Source: Porticoccaceae bacterium (GTDB taxonomy: Bacteria > Pseudomonadota > Gammaproteobacteria > Pseudomonadales > Porticoccaceae). From it: 64,000 bases of DNA. The stretch spans positions 186,001-250,000 of the forward strand of contig CACETF010000001.1 of assembly GCA_902562425.1 (NCBI GenBank). Direction: 5' to 3'. Of the stretch, positions 58,167 through 64,000 are shown in pieces (position 1 is the first letter of the stretch; every line of letters starts with the position of its first letter). The notes under the pieces are model-generated. The model was not told where the DNA came from and made no database searches. It saw only the letters and a list, made by a program, of their open reading frames with translations. The translations under genes and the position numbers were made by a program.

Positions 58167-59683
58167 CAACGTCAAATAGACCAAAACGTTGGAGTATTGG
58201 CGAACTTTTCGTCAATGAAAAAATTGAATCATCATTCTCTAAATTATCTGTTTCGGGATTATGTCAAGACAGTCGATTGGTAAAACAGGGTGACTTATTT
58301 TTTGCGCTTTCAGGTAGTAGAACAAACGGTATGCTCCATGTTGATGAGGCGCTTAGAAAAGGAGCGGTTGGTATAGTTGTTGATCAAGCATGGCGAGGTA
58401 ATACATCTAATTTTTCAGTGCCCGTAATACGAATTTTCGATTTGTACAATAAAGTTTCTAAAATTGCTTCAACATTTTATGAGAATCCGTCAAAAAAAAT
58501 TCGCACAATTGCTACTACAGGCACCAATGGAAAGACCTCATGTTGCTGGCTGCTCTCTGATCTTTTAACGCGCCTTGGCAAGAAATCAGCATACTTAGGT
58601 ACTTTGGGGTGTGTAATCGGGGGCTCAAGGGCTGACGGAATGTCAGCAAGCGAGGTGATCAAAACTTCTTTGACTACTCCAGATGCTGTAACAATCCAGG
58701 CCATCCTTAAAAGACTATCCAATGCCGGTGTTGCAAGCGTCGCACTTGAAGCATCGTCCCATGCCTTGGCTCAAAAAAGAATAGATGCTGTTTCTATAGA
58801 CACCGCTATTTTTACGAATTTAAGCCGAGATCACCTTGATTACCATGGTGATATGAAAAGTTATGGAGCATCTAAGACACTTTTGTTTCAAAAACCTGAG
58901 CTACAGACCATTATAATTAATGCCGACGACGACTTCTCTGCTGTGCTGGAGGGGAAAATAGCTTCACACAAGCAAATTTACAGGTATAGCTTAGACAATA
59001 ATAAAGCCGATATTTATTGCACTTCCATTGAACTAGACCCGCTTGGAGTGACAGCTGAGGTCGTTACTCCTTGGGGGCTAGGTACCATTAAATCTTCTTT
59101 AGTGGGCCAGTTTAATTTGTCCAACCTATTAGCTGTAGTGGCTGCAGCAGCCACAAAAATGCCGCTTTTTGACGTCTTAAAAGCAATCTCATTGATTAAA
59201 GCTCCCACTGGTCGTATGGAGCTAATCAACATGGAGTCAGTGCCAGGTGTGGTGGTGGATTATGCCCATACTCCCGACGCCTTAGAAAAAGTGCTAATAA
59301 CATTGAGGGCTCACAGTATCGGAAAACTTTGGGTGGTTTTTGGCTGCGGCGGTGAACGAGACATAGGGAAGCGCTCCAAAATGGGAGCTATAGCAGAGCG
59401 ATATACAGATAGAGTAATACTGACTAGTGATAACCCTCGCGGTGAACCTGAGGATCAAATAATAGCGCAAATTAAACGCGGGATGCTCGGGGAGGCAATA
59501 ATTAAGACCGACCGACGCGATGCGATTCGACACGCTATTTTTTCTGCAGCATCGGATGATTTAGTTCTGATAGCTGGTAAAGGTCATGAGGATTTTCAAC
59601 ATGTAGCATCTGGACAATTCCCTTTTAGCGACCAGCACCAGGTTCGCTCAGCGTTGTTGGATCGTCAGGATGGAGTGAGATGA
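58163..59683 (+). CDS. murE: UDP-MurNAc-tripeptide synthetase MurE
   Basis: Adds the third stem amino acid to UDP-MurNAc-L-Ala-D-Glu. 506 residues. ATP loop TTGTNGKTS, carbamylated-lysine region and VVDYAHTPDALEKVL. The TSDNPRGEP motif (DNPR) is the marker for meso-diaminopimelate specificity, as expected in Gram-negatives. Confidence 0.97.
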   Translation: MTTSNRPKRWSIGELFVNEKIESSFSKLSVSGLCQDSRLVKQGDLFFALSGSRTNGMLHVDEALRKGAVGIVVDQAWRGNTSNFSVPVIRIFDLYNKVSKIASTFYENPSKKIRTIATTGTNGKTSCCWLLSDLLTRLGKKSAYLGTLGCVIGGSRADGMSASEVIKTSLTTPDAVTIQAILKRLSNAGVASVALEASSHALAQKRIDAVSIDTAIFTNLSRDHLDYHGDMKSYGASKTLLFQKPELQTIIINADDDFSAVLEGKIASHKQIYRYSLDNNKADIYCTSIELDPLGVTAEVVTPWGLGTIKSSLVGQFNLSNLLAVVAAAATKMPLFDVLKAISLIKAPTGRMELINMESVPGVVVDYAHTPDALEKVLITLRAHSIGKLWVVFGCGGERDIGKRSKMGAIAERYTDRVILTSDNPRGEPEDQIIAQIKRGMLGEAIIKTDRRDAIRHAIFSAASDDLVLIAGKGHEDFQHVASGQFPFSDQHQVRSALLDRQDGVR

Positions 59684-61050
59684 CAGCTATTTTATTAAGT
59701 GATGCTGCGGCTCAGTTCGGGGGAACACTCCTTAATTCCGATGCGAGGTGCGATAGGGTCTCTATCGATAGTCGAAAAGTAAAAAGTGGCGATATTTTCG
59801 TCGCACTTTCGGGTAAAAATCATGATGGTCATGAGTTCATAGAAGGTATCGCTAATAAAATTGCTGGAGCAATTGTCTCAAAGCCAGTTGTTGGGAAAAA
59901 TCTTTCACAGTGGGTTGTCAAAGACACCGAAAAAGCACTGGGATACTTGGCTAGCTTGAAACGGGATTCTTTTAGAGGACAAACTGTTGCCGTAACGGGG
60001 AGTAGTGGAAAAACTACTGTGAAAGAATTTATTTCCTCAATTTTAAAACTCTGCGGATCGGTACATGCGACAGAGGGCAATTTAAATAATCAAATTGGAT
60101 TACCCTTGACTTTGTTGGCGCTTTCTAATGCAGCCGACTATCTTGTCCTGGAAATGGGAGCAAGGAAAGCCGGTGATATTAATTATTTGTGTTCGTTATC
60201 TCGCCCTAATATCAGTTTGGTAAATAACGTACAGAACGCGCATATTGGAGCTTTTGGCGATCTTGATTCGACAGCGAGTGCAAAATCAGAAATCTACCGA
60301 AGCTTACCCGAAGACGGAGTGGGAGTTTTAAATTTGGACATTGATTACGCTGATAAATGGAGGGATATGATAGGAGCGCGACGGTGCGTAACGTTTTCAG
60401 CAGAAGGTAAATCTGCAGATGTTACAGCAATTGATCTTGAATCAGATGATCTTGGTTGTTTCAAATTTACGATGCGATTCTCTCCTAATACTCAGACTTC
60501 GCGAGATATTGCAATAAGTTTAAATGTTCCTGGACGGCATTCCGTTAGTAATGCCGTTGCTGCAGCCACTTGCGCGCTTGCCACAGGAGCAGGTATCGAT
60601 CAAGTAAAGCAAGGTTTGCAGATGGTACAACCTTTGGCGGGACGTTTGATGGTGAAAAAGTTACATTCGGGCGGATCTTTGATTGACGACTCATACAATG
60701 CTAATCCAGAGTCCGTAAAAGCAGCTATTAATTTTCTTTCTACGCGCCCCGGCATACGTATTTTTGTGTTTGGAGATATGGCTGACTTAGGAAATCGCGC
60801 TCAGGAATTTCACTGCTCTATAGGTGATTATGCACGTGATTTAGGGATCGATTCGATGCTTACACTTGGTTGCTTAAGTGCGAATGCGAGTAAGCGATTT
60901 AATGGTCAGCACTTCTCATCCTTAGATGCTTTACGAAATTATTTATCAAGTTTTAAAGACACATCAGAGACGACCTTCTTAATAAAAGGGTCGCGTGCTT
61001 CCTCTATGGAAAAGATAGTAGTCATGCTCGAGAGTGGAGAAATTTTCTAG
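59680..61050 (+). CDS. murF: UDP-MurNAc-pentapeptide synthetase MurF
   Basis: Adds D-Ala-D-Ala to the tripeptide precursor. 456 residues. ATP loop [32 protein letters not shown], and [16 protein letters not shown]. Starts within the murE stop; its stop overlaps the mraY start by one base. Confidence 0.97.
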   Translation: MTAILLSDAAAQFGGTLLNSDARCDRVSIDSRKVKSGDIFVALSGKNHDGHEFIEGIANKIAGAIVSKPVVGKNLSQWVVKDTEKALGYLASLKRDSFRGQTVAVTGSSGKTTVKEFISSILKLCGSVHATEGNLNNQIGLPLTLLALSNAADYLVLEMGARKAGDINYLCSLSRPNISLVNNVQNAHIGAFGDLDSTASAKSEIYRSLPEDGVGVLNLDIDYADKWRDMIGARRCVTFSAEGKSADVTAIDLESDDLGCFKFTMRFSPNTQTSRDIAISLNVPGRHSVSNAVAAATCALATGAGIDQVKQGLQMVQPLAGRLMVKKLHSGGSLIDDSYNANPESVKAAINFLSTRPGIRIFVFGDMADLGNRAQEFHCSIGDYARDLGIDSMLTLGCLSANASKRFNGQHFSSLDALRNYLSSFKDTSETTFLIKGSRASSMEKIVVMLESGEIF

Positions 61051-62132
61051 TGTTTTTTTGGTTAAGTGATTATTTTGGACAATTCTATAGTCCTTTATTA
61101 GTGTTCCAATACCTTACTTTGAGAGGCATCTTCTCAGTCCTTACCGCGCTTGGCATGTGCTGGATTTTTGGACCATCCCTAATTCGAAGGTTAGATTATC
61201 TTCAAGTTGGACAAGCAATTCGTAGTGACGGTCCGAAGACGCATTTTTCGAAAGCTGGCACTCCGACTATGGGTGGTGCTCTGATTATTATTGCGATGTT
61301 TATGAGCACAATAATGTGGGCAGACATTCAGAACCGGTATGTTTGGATAGTGTTGTCGGTGACAATATGCTTTGGCTTAGTTGGTTGGGTTGATGACTAT
61401 CGAAAAGTAGTCGAAAAAAATCCCCGAGGGTTACCAGCACGTTGGAAGTTTTTTTGGCAATCATTAATTGGGTTAGCAGCTTCCTTGGCGCTCTATATTA
61501 CCGCTCAATCGCCGTCAGAGACCGAACTAATAGTTCCATTTTTTAAGTCTTTTGCATTAGATTTGGGACCATTTTTTGTGGTGCTGACTTACTTTGTAAT
61601 TGTTGGTACAAGTAACGCGGTTAATTTGACTGATGGACTTGACGGGTTAGCTATTATGCCGAGCGTTCTTGTAGCAGGGGCATTGGGCGTTTTTGCATAT
61701 GCAAGTGGAAACTATCAGTTTGCGCATTATTTAAATATACCATTTATAAGTGGTGCTGGAGAACTACTTATTATTACTGCTGCGCTTTGCGGTGCTGGGT
61801 TAGGATTTCTTTGGTTCAATACATATCCGGCGATGGTTTTTATGGGTGATGTGGGTGCACTCGCTCTTGGTGCTACGCTAGGTGTTATCGCAGTAATTGT
61901 TAGGCAAGAAATCGTTTTATTCATCATGGGTGGTGTATTTGTAGTAGAGACCATGTCCGTAATTATTCAGGTCGCCTCGTTCAAGCTGACTGGAAAGCGT
62001 ATTTTTCGTATGGCACCTTTACATCACCATTTCGAGTTAAAAGGTTGGCCAGAGCCGAGAGTCATTGTTCGGTTTTGGATTATTACATTTGTCCTGGTTC
62101 TTATTGGGCTGGCGACCCTGAAGTTGCGATAA
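61050..62132 (+). CDS. mraY: Phospho-MurNAc-pentapeptide transferase MraY
   Basis: Integral membrane enzyme making lipid I from the pentapeptide and undecaprenyl phosphate. 360 residues, exactly the E. coli length. Conserved loops: [48 protein letters not shown] and the [15 protein letters not shown] terminus. GTG start overlapping the murF stop. Confidence 0.98.
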   Translation: MFFWLSDYFGQFYSPLLVFQYLTLRGIFSVLTALGMCWIFGPSLIRRLDYLQVGQAIRSDGPKTHFSKAGTPTMGGALIIIAMFMSTIMWADIQNRYVWIVLSVTICFGLVGWVDDYRKVVEKNPRGLPARWKFFWQSLIGLAASLALYITAQSPSETELIVPFFKSFALDLGPFFVVLTYFVIVGTSNAVNLTDGLDGLAIMPSVLVAGALGVFAYASGNYQFAHYLNIPFISGAGELLIITAALCGAGLGFLWFNTYPAMVFMGDVGALALGATLGVIAVIVRQEIVLFIMGGVFVVETMSVIIQVASFKLTGKRIFRMAPLHHHFELKGWPEPRVIVRFWIITFVLVLIGLATLKLR

Positions 62133-62150
62133 AATTCGGGAGCTTACTAA

Positions 62151-63524
62151 GTGCAAGTAGAGGAACATATTTCAAAAGTGATTGCCATTCTAGGTACGGG
62201 TATCACCGGCATATCTGTAGCTAAATTTTTGCAATCCAGAAACCTTGACTTTATTTTTGTTAATACATGTCCAAAAAAGAGCTTTTCTTCACCCGATCGG
62301 GTGACAGAGCTGTTCCCGACCCATGATATTTTTTATGGACCATTTGATGATTATTTTTTTCAAAAGATTCATATTATCGTGGTTAGTCCGGGCGTTCCCC
62401 GTGATATTCCTTTGCTCCTTTCTGCACGCGAACACTGTGTCAGAATAATAGGCGATTTAGAGTTATTTTTTAAAGCGGTTAGTTCACCGATAGTAACAAT
62501 TACCGGTGCTAATGGGAAAAGCACAGTTACTTCGCTGGTGGGTGCGATGGCCGAGCAAGCCAGTATCAAGGTGGGGATTGGTGGCAATATTGGAACACCA
62601 ATGCTGGATCTCGTTGGTAAAAACTTCAAGTTATATGTATTGGAATTGTCAAGTTTCCAACTTGAGCTTTTTGAGGGGACGGGTGAACATATCTGTGGAT
62701 TTCTTAATATCTCTCCAGATCATCTTGATAGACATGGAAGTATGGAGAATTACCTAGCAGCGAAGCAAAACATTTTTTTGGGCGCTAAGCAAGCCGTGGT
62801 AAACAGAGATGATCTATTAACCTTTCCTCAAGGTCTCACGTATTGCGATCTTGTTACTTTTGGCACCGATGAGCCTCAGGCAACGGATTTTGGTGTTATT
62901 TCGCATAATGACATTCGTTGGTTAGCACTGGGTAAGCAACGTTTAATGCCCGTTTGTGATTTGTCGTTAAAAGGAACCCATAATATTTCTAATGCTTTGG
63001 CGGCTTTGGCACTTGGTCATTGTGCTGGTTTACCCATGGAATCAATGTTACGCACGTTGCGTCACTTCAGGGGACTTCCTCACCGTTGCGAGGAAATTGC
63101 CTACATTAATAATATTTTGTATATCGATGACTCTAAGGCGACAAATATAGGAGCGGCATGTGCAGCGATCGAGGGATTCTCTCAATTTCAAAAACGTAAT
63201 ATTTTACTTATAGCAGGTGGCCGCACGAAAAATATTGATTTTTCTAGCTTGATAAAAATGGTGAGAACGGCGGTAAAACATTGTTTTCTGCTGGGAGAAA
63301 TTGCAGATGAGCTACACAATCTTTTATGTGGTGTTATACCTGTAAGCAGGCACAGTAGTATCGAAGCATGCGTTGTAGAGGCCTCAAAAATTGGATGTGC
63401 GGGGGACGTAGTATTACTTTCCCCAGCTTGTGCTAGTTTTGACATGTTCGAAAATTATATTGAAAGAGGGCTCCATTTTCAGGCGGCAGTCAATAGTTTG
63501 AGCGAAAATGGGCGGGCTTCCTGA
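62151..63524 (+). CDS. murD: UDP-MurNAc-L-Ala D-glutamate ligase MurD
   Basis: Adds D-Glu to UDP-MurNAc-L-Ala. 457 residues. N-terminal Rossmann-like domain (AILGTGITGISVAKFL), ATP loop ITGANGKSTVTSL, ELSSFQLE, NISPDHLDRHGSM and IDDSKATNIGA. GTG start after CGGGAG. Its stop overlaps ftsW by one base. Confidence 0.97.
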   Translation: MQVEEHISKVIAILGTGITGISVAKFLQSRNLDFIFVNTCPKKSFSSPDRVTELFPTHDIFYGPFDDYFFQKIHIIVVSPGVPRDIPLLLSAREHCVRIIGDLELFFKAVSSPIVTITGANGKSTVTSLVGAMAEQASIKVGIGGNIGTPMLDLVGKNFKLYVLELSSFQLELFEGTGEHICGFLNISPDHLDRHGSMENYLAAKQNIFLGAKQAVVNRDDLLTFPQGLTYCDLVTFGTDEPQATDFGVISHNDIRWLALGKQRLMPVCDLSLKGTHNISNALAALALGHCAGLPMESMLRTLRHFRGLPHRCEEIAYINNILYIDDSKATNIGAACAAIEGFSQFQKRNILLIAGGRTKNIDFSSLIKMVRTAVKHCFLLGEIADELHNLLCGVIPVSRHSSIEACVVEASKIGCAGDVVLLSPACASFDMFENYIERGLHFQAAVNSLSENGRAS

Positions 63525-64000
63525 TGAGAAAAAATATTTTTAAACATAAATTCGGTTCGAAATCACAAGAACGTTACGTAGACCCATTTTTATTTTTTCC
63601 GTTGGTCACCCTTATCTCTTTGGGCTTTGTGATGGTAGCATCTGCCTCTTTTAGTTTTGCAGAGCATCGGTTTGGCAACGTTTTTTTCTTTGCAGAACGC
63701 CATGCTATCTATATTTTATTAGCCACACTTGTGGCGGTTACAGTTTACAAGGTTCCGCCTCAGCAATTGAGGTCGCATGGTAGGCTATGGATGTTTTTTT
63801 CTATTCTAATGCTCATCGCGGTGTTGATTCCCGGAATTGGCAAGGAGTTAAACGGTAGTAAGCGTTGGCTTTCACTAGCCGGGTTTACTTTTCAGGTGGC
63901 GGAGTTCGCAAAAATTTCTGTGATAGTTTTTCTTGCAGACTATTTGGCGCGGCATAGACTAGTTTTTGCCAAAGAACTCAGTAAATTAGCTTTCATCGTC
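63524..64000 (+). CDS. ftsW: Septal glycosyltransferase FtsW, N-terminal part
   Basis: First 159 codons of the SEDS polymerase that builds septal glycan strands with FtsI; the gene runs off the window. After a basic start come LVTLISLGFVMVASASFSFA, a second helix, and the SEDS motif LNGSKRWLSLAGFTFQVAEF (here as KELNGSKRWLSL and QVAEFAKIS). Standard place after murD. Confidence 0.96.
   Translation, partial: MRKNIFKHKFGSKSQERYVDPFLFFPLVTLISLGFVMVASASFSFAEHRFGNVFFFAERHAIYILLATLVAVTVYKVPPQQLRSHGRLWMFFSILMLIAVLIPGIGKELNGSKRWLSLAGFTFQVAEFAKISVIVFLADYLARHRLVFAKELSKLAFIV

Overview
The window reads as chromosomal DNA of a moderately AT-rich gammaproteobacterium, probably marine. The evidence is gene order as much as sequence. 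iscSUA-hscBA-fdx-iscX, ndk-rlmN-ispG-hisS-yfgM-bamB-der, xseA/guaB-guaA, tadA-mltF-purL and rnpB-mraZ-rsmH-ftsL-ftsI-murE-murF-mraY-murD-ftsW all keep the gammaproteobacterial order. The TonB receptor, sulfatases, TRAP transporter and haloalkane dehalogenase suggest an aquatic heterotroph. No species is named because nothing here fixes one.

Layout: 1-4268 is the Isc iron-sulfur assembly operon, entered inside iscS. 4269-6803 is gene-poor: a broken small gene, a divergent Tag-family glycosylase, and a stretch (about 6097-6765) that aligns block by block, in order and at nearly constant spacing, with the 16S rRNA gene, although it is far too decayed to work. 6804-19049 is housekeeping: nucleotide metabolism, 23S rRNA/tRNA methylation, isoprenoid synthesis, tRNA charging, outer-membrane assembly, a ribosome GTPase, exonuclease VII and GMP synthesis.

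19050-47680 is an accessory block of about 28.6 kb lying between guaA and tadA, which are close neighbours in many relatives. It holds a broken restriction-modification system, two unlike sulfatases, an acetoacetate-decarboxylase-family protein, a TRAP transporter, an Lrp-type regulator divergent from a PLP enzyme, a LinB-like haloalkane dehalogenase and a metal-uptake group. The metal-uptake group comprises a His-rich exported protein, a ZnuD-like receptor with His/Asp repeat loops, and a SitABCD-type Mn importer. A photolyase-family protein lacking the Fe-S cysteines lies inside that group, and several pseudogenes are scattered through the block. epmB sits at its right edge.

47745-64000 returns to core genes: tadA, mltF, purL, a DUF5062 gene, RNase P RNA, and the division and cell-wall cluster, which is preceded by a four-repeat MraZ operator and runs off the end inside ftsW. 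I found no CRISPR array, tRNA gene, intact insertion sequence or phage. The observations most worth checking are the 16S-like pseudogene, the metal-uptake locus with its nested palindromes, and the Fe-S-less photolyase.
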